A stretch of 64,000 nt of DNA, from assembly GCF_005860765.1 (NCBI RefSeq), contig NZ_VCEI01000021.1, positions 1,177,394 through 1,241,393 of the forward strand, in the 5' to 3' direction. The notes below the pieces were generated by a model. It was not told where the DNA came from. It ran no database searches and saw nothing but the letters and a program-made list of their open reading frames with translations. Below are positions 46,098 to 55,222 of this stretch, one piece after another. The position numbers and the translations under genes are program-made. The stretch comes from Dyadobacter sediminis (GTDB taxonomy: Bacteria; Bacteroidota; Bacteroidia; Cytophagales; Spirosomataceae). The first letter of the stretch is position 1. Every line of letters begins with the position of its first letter.

Positions 46098-46127
46098 CCG
46101 GCATTCTGATTGGATGCCGGTTTTTTT
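46098..46127 (+). terminator. Terminator after the WG-repeat gene
   Basis: Stem arms 46098-46104 (ccggcat) and 46114-46120 (atgccgg) followed by seven Ts. It lies 94 bases past the WG-repeat stop. Confidence 0.8.
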
Positions 46128-46226
46128 GTGATTATATTTTTCCTTATTAATGGTATAAAAACAGTATTTTTTTGGAGTGAAGTTGCTTTTGAACAAAAAC
46201 GAATATTCATTTTAAACATAAAACAT

Positions 46227-47351
46227 ATGCGCGCCTGCTGCCGAATTATGCTGGTACTTTTTGTTTTCGCCGCATCCATCCACGTTTTGCATGCCGAACA
46301 GCCGGAGACGTTGAAAATCGGAGCCCAGGCACCGGATTTTAACCTGACGGGCATTGACGGAAAAAAATATACCCTGAAAACCTTTGCCGCTTCTCCGGTT
46401 CTTGCCATTGTATTTACCTGCAACCATTGTCCCACGGCGCAGGCTTACGAAGAAAGGATCAAGAAACTGACTTCCGACTTCAAGGCAAGCAAAGTGGCGG
46501 TTGTGGCTATTTCGTCCAATGACCCGAAAGCGATCCGGCTGGATGAACTCGGTTATACGGACCTCAGCGACACCTACGAAGAAATGAAAGTGCGCGCAAA
46601 AGACATGGCCTATAATTTCCCGTACCTTTTCGACGGCGACGATCAGAAAACAGCGCTGGCTTACGGTCCTGTTGCCACGCCGCACATCTTCATTTTTGAC
46701 AAGGACAGAAAACTGCAGTACAACGGAAGGATCGATGACGTGGAAAAACCCTCGGGAACGCCTAAAAATACGGATGCCAGAAATGCAATAGAAGCACTTG
46801 TTGCCGGCAAGCCCGTTCCGGTACCCACGACCAAAACCTTCGGCTGTTCCATGAAATGGATTTCCAAGGAACATGGCGTGCAGGACGAGCAGGCAGCCTG
46901 GGCCAAAGAACCCGTAACGCTGGAATCCATTGACGAAGCCGGACTTAAAGAACTGATTCAGAACAAATCGGACAAACTGAGGCTGATCAACGTGTGGGCA
47001 ACCTGGTGCGGACCGTGTGTAACCGAGTTTCCTGATTTTATGACCATGCACCATATATACCGCCAGCGCGATTTCGAATTCATTTCCATCAGTGCCGACA
47101 ATCCGGATAAAAAGCCGAAAGCACTCAAATTTCTTCAGGGAAAATTTGCCTCCAACAAGAATTACATTTTCAGTGTGGAAGACAAATACAAACTGATCGA
47201 GGCCGTGGACCCGAAATGGCAGGGCGCTTTGCCTTATACTTTGCTCGTGGAGCCGGGCGGCAAAATTGTTTATGCCAAACAAGGGCCGATCGATCCGCAC
47301 CAAATGAAAAAACTGATTGTGGAAAATAAATATGTAGGCAGATACTATTAA
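46227..47351 (+). CDS. Tandem redoxin: peroxiredoxin-like plus TlpA-like thioredoxin domains
   Basis: 374 residues from the ATG at 46227, chosen because it opens on a signal peptide (about 1-23) and the longer frame from 46110 crosses the upstream terminator. The first domain (about 30-195) is of the AhpC/TSA-redoxin type with a CNHC pair (Cys65, Cys68). A TFGCSMKW segment with Cys207 follows. The second domain (about 230-370) has the classical WCGPC site (Cys261, Cys264) of TlpA/ResA-type reductases. It probably reduces disulfides in the periplasm; the partner is unknown. Confidence 0.9.
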   Translation: MRACCRIMLVLFVFAASIHVLHAEQPETLKIGAQAPDFNLTGIDGKKYTLKTFAASPVLAIVFTCNHCPTAQAYEERIKKLTSDFKASKVAVVAISSNDPKAIRLDELGYTDLSDTYEEMKVRAKDMAYNFPYLFDGDDQKTALAYGPVATPHIFIFDKDRKLQYNGRIDDVEKPSGTPKNTDARNAIEALVAGKPVPVPTTKTFGCSMKWISKEHGVQDEQAAWAKEPVTLESIDEAGLKELIQNKSDKLRLINVWATWCGPCVTEFPDFMTMHHIYRQRDFEFISISADNPDKKPKALKFLQGKFASNKNYIFSVEDKYKLIEAVDPKWQGALPYTLLVEPGGKIVYAKQGPIDPHQMKKLIVENKYVGRYY

Positions 47352-47392
47352 GCCGCGGATCTGTTTCTGTAAAAAACTTTTAACCTGTAAAA

Positions 47393-48400
47393 ATGAACAG
47401 TCAAGAAATTTCAAGACGTGCGTTCTTCGGCAAAGCGGCATTGGCAGCAACCGGAATTGCACTTGTATCCGTACCGACATTCGGAATGCCTGCGTACATC
47501 AAACGGCTCGGCAAGCCTAACTCTTTGTTTAACGGCGTGCAGATCGGAGCCATTACATATTCATGGCGGAGCCTTCCCGGAAGCGCCGAGGACATTCTGA
47601 AATACTGCATCGACTGCAACGTCAGCGCAATTGAACTCATGGGTCCGACTGCCGAACTGTTTGCCGGTGCACCTGAGGCACCGCCACGCCCGAACATGAC
47701 GCCTGCAGCCAACGGCCAGCGCCCGGAACTGACGCCCGAACAAAAAGCAGCACAGGCAGAACACATGGCCAAAATGGCGGAATGGCGTGCAAAAGTGCCG
47801 ATGGACAAATTCATTCAGCTGCGCAAAATGTACAACGATGCCGGCGTAAGCATCTATGCGTTCAAACCGTCGGCACTTGGCGTGAACAATACGGATATAG
47901 AGGCGGATTATGCTTTTCGTGCTGCAAAAGCGCTTGGCGCAAACCAGGCCAATATTGAACTGCCGACCGATCCTGCTCAGACCAAACGGCTGGGCGATAT
48001 TGCTGCCAGAAACAAGGTTTATGTCGGCTATCACGGACACACGCAGCAAACGCCGACCTGGTGGGACGTGGCGCTCGGACAGTCCAAATACAACGCCATG
48101 AATTTTGATATGGGGCATTATGTTGCAGCCGGCTTTGATCCGCTTCCGCTGATCGAAACCAAGCACGAGCATATTGTCAGCATGCATGTAAAAGACAGGA
48201 AATCAAAAGAAAACGGCGGTGCAAACCTGCCTTGGGGACAAGGCGACACGCCGATTACGGCAGCACTCGAACTGATGCGAGCCAGAAAATACAAATTTCC
48301 TGCAACTATAGAACTGGAATACGAAATACCCGCCGGCTCCGATGCCGTGAAGGAAACCGCAAAATGTGTGGAATATGCACGCAAGGCGTTAGGCGCATAG
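47393..48400 (+). CDS. Exported sugar phosphate isomerase/epimerase-type TIM barrel
   Basis: 335 residues. The N-terminus SRRAFFGKAALAATGIALVS is Tat-like. The xylose-isomerase-type barrel shows likely metal ligands: VSAIELMG, YVGYHGHTQQTPTWWD, NFDMGHYVAAG, VSMHVKDRK and ATIELEYE. A Pro/Ala/Gln/Glu-rich insert at about residues 95-135 (APPRPNMTPAANG... and TPEQKAAQAEHMAKMA) is unusual. The family includes hexulose, inosose and 3-keto-sugar enzymes. It is 41 bases downstream of the redoxin gene. Confidence 0.88.
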   Translation: MNSQEISRRAFFGKAALAATGIALVSVPTFGMPAYIKRLGKPNSLFNGVQIGAITYSWRSLPGSAEDILKYCIDCNVSAIELMGPTAELFAGAPEAPPRPNMTPAANGQRPELTPEQKAAQAEHMAKMAEWRAKVPMDKFIQLRKMYNDAGVSIYAFKPSALGVNNTDIEADYAFRAAKALGANQANIELPTDPAQTKRLGDIAARNKVYVGYHGHTQQTPTWWDVALGQSKYNAMNFDMGHYVAAGFDPLPLIETKHEHIVSMHVKDRKSKENGGANLPWGQGDTPITAALELMRARKYKFPATIELEYEIPAGSDAVKETAKCVEYARKALGA

Positions 48401-48580
48401 ATTTCGTTTTGTCTGCATGGTTTTCTTTGAAAATCGTGCAGACAAATACACGGGTACAGAATTTCCGTTTATTCCAATTTGAATCAGAGCGGCCGGTTCG
48501 CATAAACTGCGGATTACAGCCAAGTAAAATGATGCGCCGGTTGTATTTTATAAAAAGTAACAACCAAACATGTGCAATCC

Positions 48581-49720
48581 ATGCAGCGCAGAACTTTTAT
48601 AAAAAACACGGGAATGATGGTTGCAGCCAGTGCCGCTGTTACTTCACCTTTTACCTTTCCGAATCCCGAGGCCAAGAACAAGCTGCCCAAATGGAAAGGA
48701 TTTAACCTGCTCGATTTTTTCTCGCCTGATCCTTCATCAGGCCGCAAGGCTACAACTGAAGAGCAACTCAAATGGATGAGCGACTGGGGATTTGATTTTG
48801 TCAGAATCCCGATGGCGTATCCGGCCTATCTGAAATTTGACCGGAGCCGCAACATTACACCGGATGAAGTTTACCAGATTGATGAACAGGCTGTGGAGCG
48901 TATAGACAAGCTTGTCTCCGCCGCGCATAAATACAACATGCACGTCAGCCTGAACCTTCACAGAGCGCCCGGTTATTGCGTAAATGCAGGATTTAACGAG
49001 CCTTACAATCTCTGGACCGATCAGAAAGCACTGGATGCATTTTGTTTTCACTGGAACATGTGGGCAAAAAGATACAAGAACGTCTCTTCCAAAAAGATCA
49101 GTTTTGACCTGCTCAACGAACCAAGTATGCGCGAGGATATGAACGATCAGCATTCCAAAAGAACATCGGTGCCGGGTGAGGTTTACCGGAAACTTGCATT
49201 GGCCGCATCCGAAGCCATCCGCAGGGAAAATCCCATGCACCTGATCATTGCAGACGGAAACGACGTAGGAACTTCCGTTATTCCTGAAATTGCCGATCTG
49301 GATATTGCCCAGAGCTGCCGCGGGTACCATCCGGGCATTATATCGCATTACAAGGCGCCGTGGGCGATGAAGGATACGGAAAACATTCCGGAACCAAAAT
49401 GGCCGGGACAAGTTGGTGACCAGTACCTCAGCCGCGCCATGCTCGAAAAGTTTTACAAGCCCTGGATTGAACTGGTGCAAAAAGGCGTTGGCGTGCACTG
49501 CGGCGAGTGCGGCTGCTGGAACAAAACGCCGCATGCCGTTTTTCTGGCCTGGTTTGGTGATGTGCTGGATATTCTGACTACCAACGGAATCGGGTTTTCA
49601 CTTTGGGAATTTGCCGGTGATTTCGGTGTCCTGGATTCCAGGCGTGAAGATGTCCGTTACGAAGACTGGCACGGCCATAAGCTGGACCGCAAGCTGCTGA
49701 CGTTGCTGATGAAGTATTGA
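48581..49720 (+). CDS. Glycoside hydrolase family 5 (cellulase superfamily)
   Basis: 379 residues from the ATG at 48581; a GTG nine bases earlier is possible. The N-terminus RRTFIKNTGMMVAASAAV is Tat-like. The TIM barrel shows GFNLLDFF, GFDFVRIPMAYP and HVSLNLHRAPGYCV. Predicted catalytic residues are Glu180 (DLLNEP) and Glu309 (HCGECGCW). GLWEFAGDFG-type closing sequence is present. GH5 enzymes cleave beta-1,4-glucans, mannans and related polymers; the specificity here is unknown. It lies in a group of sugar genes. Confidence 0.92.
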   Translation: MQRRTFIKNTGMMVAASAAVTSPFTFPNPEAKNKLPKWKGFNLLDFFSPDPSSGRKATTEEQLKWMSDWGFDFVRIPMAYPAYLKFDRSRNITPDEVYQIDEQAVERIDKLVSAAHKYNMHVSLNLHRAPGYCVNAGFNEPYNLWTDQKALDAFCFHWNMWAKRYKNVSSKKISFDLLNEPSMREDMNDQHSKRTSVPGEVYRKLALAASEAIRRENPMHLIIADGNDVGTSVIPEIADLDIAQSCRGYHPGIISHYKAPWAMKDTENIPEPKWPGQVGDQYLSRAMLEKFYKPWIELVQKGVGVHCGECGCWNKTPHAVFLAWFGDVLDILTTNGIGFSLWEFAGDFGVLDSRREDVRYEDWHGHKLDRKLLTLLMKY

Positions 49721-49769
49721 TTTCGGACAGTTTGGTTTAACGTGAGTTGAAAGGGAATTTGGGAATTTA

Positions 49770-49800
49770 TAGTCATTTGTTGTCATGGATTGTCAACTGG
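49770..49800. repeat. Short fragment related to the 14.8-15.1 kb arrays
   Basis: TAGTCATTTGTTGTCATGGATTGTC reads as three roughly 10-base units with the GTTGTCATGG/GATTGTCA theme of the arrays 35 kb away. It sits in the gap between the GH5 and VOC genes. Short enough that chance is possible. Confidence 0.4.
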
Positions 49801-49884
49801 AACGCAGTCAGAATCTGGTTTGCGCATTTGAACGGACTTCTGCTTTGCTCAGTCCGACGGTAGGGTTGAATTTGAAACAAGCTT

Positions 49885-50379
49885 TTACTTCAGTTCGGCC
49901 AGCAAGGTGTGAAAGTTGAGGGCTTTGGTGTACATTTCTACGGTGCCGTCAGGCAGAAAATTCCATTTTTCCTTTGGCCGGTCCCAGTAAAGTTCCACGC
50001 CGTTATTGTCCGGATCGTTGAGATACAATGCTTCGGAAACGCCGTGATCGCTGGCGCCGGAAAGCGGGTATTCTGCCTTTTGCAGTCTGTCAAAAATAAT
50101 GGCCAGGTCCTTTCTGGTGGGGTAAAGTATGGCCGTATGAAACAACCCGACGCCGTACTGGGAAGCGGCAGGAGCACCTTTGCTGTACCAGGTATTCAGT
50201 CCGATATGGTGATGATAACCGCCGGCTGATATAAAAGCGGCCTGTTCGCCGTACCGTGCCATGACCTCAAAACCCAGCAGTCCGCAGTAAAAACCGAGCG
50301 ACCTTTCCAGATCAGCTACTTTTAAATGCACATGTCCGATTTGTGTTTGTGCCGGCACTTTGTAGTTTTCCAGTTCCAT
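49885..50379 (-). CDS. VOC family extradiol-dioxygenase-like protein
   Basis: 164 residues. One VOC unit with metal-ligand positions His in IGHVHLKVADL, His in GYHHHIGLNTW and Glu in NNGVELYWDRP. The spacing resembles type I extradiol dioxygenases and CatE-type proteins more than glyoxalase I. The C-terminus EMYTKALNFHTLLAEL is short. It is transcribed away from the neighbouring isomerase gene at 50489. Substrate unknown. Confidence 0.85.
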   Translation of the reverse strand: MELENYKVPAQTQIGHVHLKVADLERSLGFYCGLLGFEVMARYGEQAAFISAGGYHHHIGLNTWYSKGAPAASQYGVGLFHTAILYPTRKDLAIIFDRLQKAEYPLSGASDHGVSEALYLNDPDNNGVELYWDRPKEKWNFLPDGTVEMYTKALNFHTLLAELK

Positions 50380-50488
50380 AAATAGGTTTATTAATCAGGA
50401 TTTGACAATGAATTTACAGGATGTGGCGGTAAATAATTCCCGGTTACGTCTTTACAAATAAATCACCTTTCAACCAGATATCAAACGA

Positions 50489-51406
50489 ATGAAGCGCCGA
50501 GAAGCACTGTCGTCTATTCTAGCTATTTCCAGTGCGGAGTTATTGCCTGCCAAAACGACCCGGAACAAAGAGCAGCCGTTTATTTATGCACTTAATATGA
50601 GTACCCTGCGCGGGCATCAGCTGGGATTCAGAAAAGAGCTGGAAGTGGCGGCCAAAGCAGGATACGGATCGGTTGAAATCTGGGTCAATACGTTGCAGGA
50701 TTTTCTGAAAACAGGGGCCACGCTCGCGGAAGCCAAACGCATTATTGATGATCTGGGGCTGAAAGTGGAAGATGCGATCGGGTTTGCTACCTGGATTGTG
50801 GATGACAATACGGCACGGGTCAAAGCAATCGATCAACTGAAAATGGAAATGGAGCAGCTTGCGCAGATCGGTTGTCCGCGTATTGCCGCTCCGCCGATGG
50901 GTGCCACAACCGGCGATTCGCTTGATCTGGCCAAAGTGGCGGAACGGTACCGTACGATTCTGGAACTTGGCGATAAAACCGGTGTAGTACCGCATCTTGA
51001 ACTCTGGGGTTTTTCCAAAAACCTGAGCCGGGTAGGGGAAATCCTGTACGTTGCCGTTGAATCCGGCCATCCTTCCGCACGGCTGTTGATGGACGTTTAT
51101 CATCTGCACAAAGGCGGTTCGGGAAGCGAAAGCGTGAAGGCGGTCGGCAAGCCATTGATTGAAATATTCCATATCAACGATTACCCCGCAACGCCTGCAC
51201 GCGAAGCCATTACGGATGCCGACCGGGTTTATGCCGGAGACGGCGTAGCCCCGCTCAAAGATTTGATGAAAACGCTTGTGAATCCGGAAAGGCCCGTAAT
51301 CCTGTCTTTTGAGGTCTTCAATAAAAATTACTATGCACAGGATGCACTGGTGGTTGCAAAGACGGGACTGGCCAAAATGAAAAAGGTTACTGAAGGAATT
51401 TCCTGA
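50489..51406 (+). CDS. Sugar phosphate isomerase/epimerase-type TIM barrel
   Basis: 305 residues. The start MKRREALSSILAISSAELLPA could be a weak Tat/Sec signal. The barrel carries the usual metal ligands: Glu in VVPHLELWG, Asp/His in LLMDVYHLHKGG, His in EIFHINDYPA and Glu in ILSFEVFN. It resembles hydroxypyruvate isomerase-like and inosose/3-keto-sugar enzymes. It is one of two such barrels within 4 kb. Confidence 0.9.
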   Translation: MKRREALSSILAISSAELLPAKTTRNKEQPFIYALNMSTLRGHQLGFRKELEVAAKAGYGSVEIWVNTLQDFLKTGATLAEAKRIIDDLGLKVEDAIGFATWIVDDNTARVKAIDQLKMEMEQLAQIGCPRIAAPPMGATTGDSLDLAKVAERYRTILELGDKTGVVPHLELWGFSKNLSRVGEILYVAVESGHPSARLLMDVYHLHKGGSGSESVKAVGKPLIEIFHINDYPATPAREAITDADRVYAGDGVAPLKDLMKTLVNPERPVILSFEVFNKNYYAQDALVVAKTGLAKMKKVTEGIS

Positions 51407-51621
51407 GCGTAAATGACAGGAAGTAATTGCTGAAAATTAGTTGAGATTACAAATTTCTGTAATGAACTATAAGTAAATACTTTATAATCCTGACAGCCCG
51501 GAGCAGATTGCCGACAGCTGCCGAATTTGTAATAAAATGCATCATTTGCCTGTTTCCTGAATGGATGCAGGCAATTTCTTTTTTGTTTGAAAGTTTTTTA
51601 ACGGATTTAACCAAAACAAAT

Positions 51622-51912
51622 ATGAGTGAAGTCAAATTTGATCTGAGCAATGGCCGGCGCGGTGCTTTTTACATAGAAGAAAACCATAAAAAAGCAGGTG
51701 AAATGGTCGTTGGCCTCAGTGAAACTGCGCTGACAGTTTATCATACCGAAGTTGTCCCCGAAATGGAAGGAAAAGGGCTGGCCAAACAAATGCTGGATGC
51801 CATGGTGGATTACGCCAGAACGCATGATCTGCAGGTTGTTCCCTTATGTGAATACGTGCATGTTCAGTTCAAGCGGCATCCGGACGAGTACAAGGATGTA
51901 TGGAAAAAATAA
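51622..51912 (+). CDS. Small GNAT-like N-acetyltransferase (YjdJ/NATD1 type)
   Basis: 96 residues from the ATG at 51622; a longer frame from 51508 adds hydrophobic residues unlike the family. The fold is the compact GNAT_acetyltr_2 type: GAFYIEENHKKAGEMVVG, LTVYHTEVVPEMEGKGLAKQ (the acetyl-CoA-binding loop in motif A reads EGKGLAK), MLDAMVDYARTHDLQVVPLC and a YVHVQFKRHPDEYKDV end. The substrate is not known for this family. It ends at a bidirectional terminator shared with the kinase gene. Confidence 0.9.
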   Translation: MSEVKFDLSNGRRGAFYIEENHKKAGEMVVGLSETALTVYHTEVVPEMEGKGLAKQMLDAMVDYARTHDLQVVPLCEYVHVQFKRHPDEYKDVWKK

Positions 51913-51941
51913 CCCGTTTGTAAAACAGCGGGTTATTTTTT
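51908..51941. terminator. Bidirectional terminator between GNAT and PAS-kinase genes
   Basis: Stem arms 51908-51916 (aataacccg) and 51929-51937 (cgggttatt) with a 12-base loop, preceded by As and followed by Ts. It overlaps the stop codons of both convergent genes. Confidence 0.8.
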
Positions 51942-54344
51942 GGCCGGTTTCGGAAGGTATACGATAAAAGTTGAGCCTTTTCCGAGTTCGCTTCGGGCTG
52001 TTATGTGACCGTAATGGTTCTGAACTACTTTTTTGCACAATGCCAGTCCGATGCCGGAACCTGAAAACTCGCCTCTTCCGTGCAGGCGCTGAAACATCTG
52101 AAAAATCCGGTCCAGAAACTTTTCATCAAATCCGATTCCGTTGTCGCTGATTTCAAGGCATGTATAGGAATGTGCTGCAAGTATTCTAGGAATATCGGCC
52201 ATTTCGGATGCATCCGCGTCATGGGCGCTGATTTTAATAACAGAAACCTGATCGCGCTGCCTGTACTTGATGGCATTGCTGATGAGATTCTGCAGAAGCT
52301 GTGTAAGCTGCGGCCGGTTGCCCCAGACTTCCGGCAAGGATTCCACCGTTACGTGCGTTCCCTGCTCCTGAATCGAAATTTCCAGATCGGCCAGGACGGC
52401 ATTTACCGTTTTTTCTAGCGGAACAGCTTCAAATTCGACTTCGCGCGTTGTGAGCCTGGAATAAGTCAGCAGGTCGTCAATCATCATGGACATTCGTTTG
52501 GACGCGTCCTGAATGCGGCCCAGCATAAAAACACCGTTTTCGTCCAGTTGCTTTGTATATATACTTTGCAGCCGGGAACTGAAAGATTGAATTTTCCGTA
52601 ACGGTTCCTGCATGTCGTGGCTGGCAGCATAGGCAAACTGTTGCAAATTATTGTTGGAGTTGATCAGTTCTGTATTAGCCCTGTGCAGTTCTTCGGTCCG
52701 TTGCTGAACCCTTCTTTCCAGTTCACTGGCAAGCTGCCTGTAACGTTCCTCGCTTTTTTCAAGCGCCTGCAAAGATTTCACCTGTTCCGTGACGTCTACT
52801 GCCATATCCAGAATGGCATAGATTTCCCCTTCGGAATTCCGGAGCGGCTTGTAAGTATAGTCGTAGTAGAACGTTTGCAGAACGCCGTCCATAACAATAT
52901 CGCCGCGTGCACCTTTTTCGGAATGGGCTTCTCCGGTCTGGAAAATGTTGTCAAGGATAGCCAGAAATGGCTGGCCTTCCAGTTCGGGCAATGCTTCGCG
53001 CAAAGGCTTTCCGATGACCGAATTTCCTTTTCCCCACAATTTCAGCATGGCTTCGTTGGGAATGTCAATGATCAGATCTTTCCCGACAAACAGTGACGTG
53101 GCCACAGGCGCCTGCTCGATCAAAGTCCGCAGGTGTTCTTCACTGGTCTTGATTTTCTGTTCCGATTCGATCCGGTCTGTAATATCCATGACGATACCGG
53201 AAAGTGAAATGGCTCTGCCAGCGCTGTCATAAAAATTCCTGCCAATGACCCGGATCCAGTGCACCGATCCGTTGTCCCAGATAAAACGTGCCTCATACCT
53301 GAGTTCGCCGGTCTGCTCTGCTTCTGCATAGGCGTCCAGCCGCGTCTGTACATCATCCGGATGAATGTGGTCTATAAATATATCCCGCGTGATCTGTTTA
53401 TTTTCAGTGCCCGTCAGTATTCGGGCCATGGTCGGAGAATAAATGATTTCATCCGAATTCAGCGTAATAAAAAAGGAACCGGCGCCGGAGCCTTCTATGG
53501 TCATGGCAGCCTGCTGGTCTGCCCAAAGGATTTTCTGCTGGGTAGCAACTTCATCCGTGATGTCACGGCTCACACCTGCGAAGCGGTAAGACTGGTTATG
53601 GTTATCAAAATAGGCTTTTCCTTTGCAATGGAGCCAGCGCAGTATCCCGTCGGTTGCACCGATTGTTCTGTAACGAACGTCATAATCCTTTTTTAGTTCG
53701 GGGTCCAGCGCTTTTGCAACTGCTGAAACAACCCGTTCCCGATCTTCGGGGTGGATGTATTTCAGCACTGTTTCATAACTCAGGAATTCATCGTCAGGAT
53801 TTCCGTACAGTTCGAGACAGCGTTCGTCAAAGAGCAGCATTTTGGTAACCGGGTCCAGGTTCCATGTTCCCAGATTGGCTGCTAGCATGGCGAATTTCAG
53901 GTTTTCCTCGCTTTCCTTATGCGCCTGCTCGGATTTCAGCTGTTCGGTAATATCCATCATGGATCCGACCATCCGGATGGGCTTGCCGTTGGACTGAATG
54001 GTGTAACCCCGGTCATGCACATGGGCGTATGAACCGTCAGCGCGTCTGAAACGATAGAAATCCGACCAGTTTGCCTGGCCCTGATCAATGACGAAGTAAA
54101 TTTTCCTGATTACCTTATCCTGATCGTCCGGATGAATCCTGTCGAACCAGCAATCCGGGCCCGTACTGATCTGGCCGGGATCATATCCGAAGATGTGCTG
54201 CATGCCATCGTTCCACCATACGGTACTTTTTTCAAGATCCCAGTCCCATATTACATCGTGTGTGGCTTTTGCAACCAGTTCAAATCTTTCGATAGCGACC
54301 AGCAGATCATGCTCATGGCCGTTGATTGTTTTGCTAATTTTCAT
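51933..54344 (-). CDS. Soluble multi-PAS sensor histidine kinase
   Basis: 803 residues from the ATG at 54344; the frame from 54404 adds 20 residues without signal or PAS character. Four PAS/PAC units lie at about 15-135, 140-265, 270-395 and 400-520, each with HPDD/HPED or DITE-type marks. A coiled coil follows (about 520-570). HisKA has His576 in AYAASHDMQEPLRKI, a variant (HDMQEP) typical of phytochrome-like/HWE-neighbour kinases. HATPase has NLISNAIKY, DNGIGF and GSGIGLAL. No membrane segment and no adjacent regulator: an orphan cytosolic sensor. Confidence 0.93.
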   Translation of the reverse strand: MKISKTINGHEHDLLVAIERFELVAKATHDVIWDWDLEKSTVWWNDGMQHIFGYDPGQISTGPDCWFDRIHPDDQDKVIRKIYFVIDQGQANWSDFYRFRRADGSYAHVHDRGYTIQSNGKPIRMVGSMMDITEQLKSEQAHKESEENLKFAMLAANLGTWNLDPVTKMLLFDERCLELYGNPDDEFLSYETVLKYIHPEDRERVVSAVAKALDPELKKDYDVRYRTIGATDGILRWLHCKGKAYFDNHNQSYRFAGVSRDITDEVATQQKILWADQQAAMTIEGSGAGSFFITLNSDEIIYSPTMARILTGTENKQITRDIFIDHIHPDDVQTRLDAYAEAEQTGELRYEARFIWDNGSVHWIRVIGRNFYDSAGRAISLSGIVMDITDRIESEQKIKTSEEHLRTLIEQAPVATSLFVGKDLIIDIPNEAMLKLWGKGNSVIGKPLREALPELEGQPFLAILDNIFQTGEAHSEKGARGDIVMDGVLQTFYYDYTYKPLRNSEGEIYAILDMAVDVTEQVKSLQALEKSEERYRQLASELERRVQQRTEELHRANTELINSNNNLQQFAYAASHDMQEPLRKIQSFSSRLQSIYTKQLDENGVFMLGRIQDASKRMSMMIDDLLTYSRLTTREVEFEAVPLEKTVNAVLADLEISIQEQGTHVTVESLPEVWGNRPQLTQLLQNLISNAIKYRQRDQVSVIKISAHDADASEMADIPRILAAHSYTCLEISDNGIGFDEKFLDRIFQMFQRLHGRGEFSGSGIGLALCKKVVQNHYGHITARSELGKGSTFIVYLPKPAKK

Positions 54345-54526
54345 TTCAGAATGATCTGCATATACTTTGGCTTGTATAATCGGTAACAAGCGCAGGACAA
54401 ACAATTATTTTCAGTAAAAATACTGATATTAATTATAATGCATATGCCGGGCACATATAGTAAAGTTTGAAACCGGCAGACTTTTGTTTTAAAAGAAACT
54501 TTTCCTTTTGCCAACCATAGGAACAT

Positions 54527-55168
54527 ATGAAATTGAAAATACCTCAATCTGTTGCTATTGCCCTTTTTTCGGTTGTAATGAGCAGCGCTGCCTTTACTGC
54601 CTGCGCACAGGTTGCGCTTTTTGATGGCAAGACGTTCAACGGCTGGGAAGGTGATACGGCCAAAACGTGGAAAATTGTCGATCAGGCACTAACGGGCGGA
54701 TCTTTGACGGAAATGGTTCCGCATAATGAGTTCATCTGTACCCGCAAAAGCTACGCCAATTATATTCTGAAGCTGAAATTCAAATTTTCCGGTACAGAAG
54801 GTTTTATCAACGGCGGCGTTCAGTTTCACAGCGTAAGAGCCAAGGACCCAGCCTATGAAATGATCGGATATCAGGCAGACCTGGGAAATGGTTACTGGGC
54901 GAGCCTTTATGACGAATCCAGAAGAAACAAAACGCTGATCGGGCCGGATTCCGCGACGGTCAAAAAAATCCTGAAACCCAATGAATGGAACGAGTATGAA
55001 ATCAGAAGCGAGAACGGGCACATCCGTATTTTTCTTAACGGCACGCAAACCGTGGATTACACAGAGCCGGACAAATCCATTCCGCAGAAAGGACTGATTG
55101 CCTTTCAGGTTCACGGCGGAGGAAAAGCCCTTATTGCCTATAAAGACATTTACATCAAAGAACTCTGA
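54527..55168 (+). CDS. DUF1080 (3-keto-disaccharide hydrolase family) protein
   Basis: 213 residues with a signal peptide (about 1-27, ending TACAQ). The mature part has the DUF1080 pattern: ALFDGKTFNGWEGD, TWKIVDQALTGG, EFICTRKSYANYILKLKFKF, GGVQFHSVRA and GLIAFQVHGGGKALIAYKDI. This is a jelly-roll fold. Some members act on 3-keto-glycosides as hydrolase or lyase (family knowledge). Its neighbours include Gfo/Idh/MocA and isomerase genes, which fits that chemistry. Periplasmic location is likely. Confidence 0.9.
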   Translation: MKLKIPQSVAIALFSVVMSSAAFTACAQVALFDGKTFNGWEGDTAKTWKIVDQALTGGSLTEMVPHNEFICTRKSYANYILKLKFKFSGTEGFINGGVQFHSVRAKDPAYEMIGYQADLGNGYWASLYDESRRNKTLIGPDSATVKKILKPNEWNEYEIRSENGHIRIFLNGTQTVDYTEPDKSIPQKGLIAFQVHGGGKALIAYKDIYIKEL

Positions 55169-55222
55169 AAATCCATAAAATCATCACCGGAACATATTAC
55201 AAAAAGCATCTCACGGTAACTA

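Noticed and set aside
46212..47480. Long minus-strand frame (422 codons) over the tandem redoxin gene
   Set aside because: It is an antisense shadow; the plus strand encodes redoxin motifs with a signal peptide.
48737..49534. Minus-strand frame of 265 codons in the GH5 gene
   Set aside because: It is a shadow of the GH5 reading frame with no motif.
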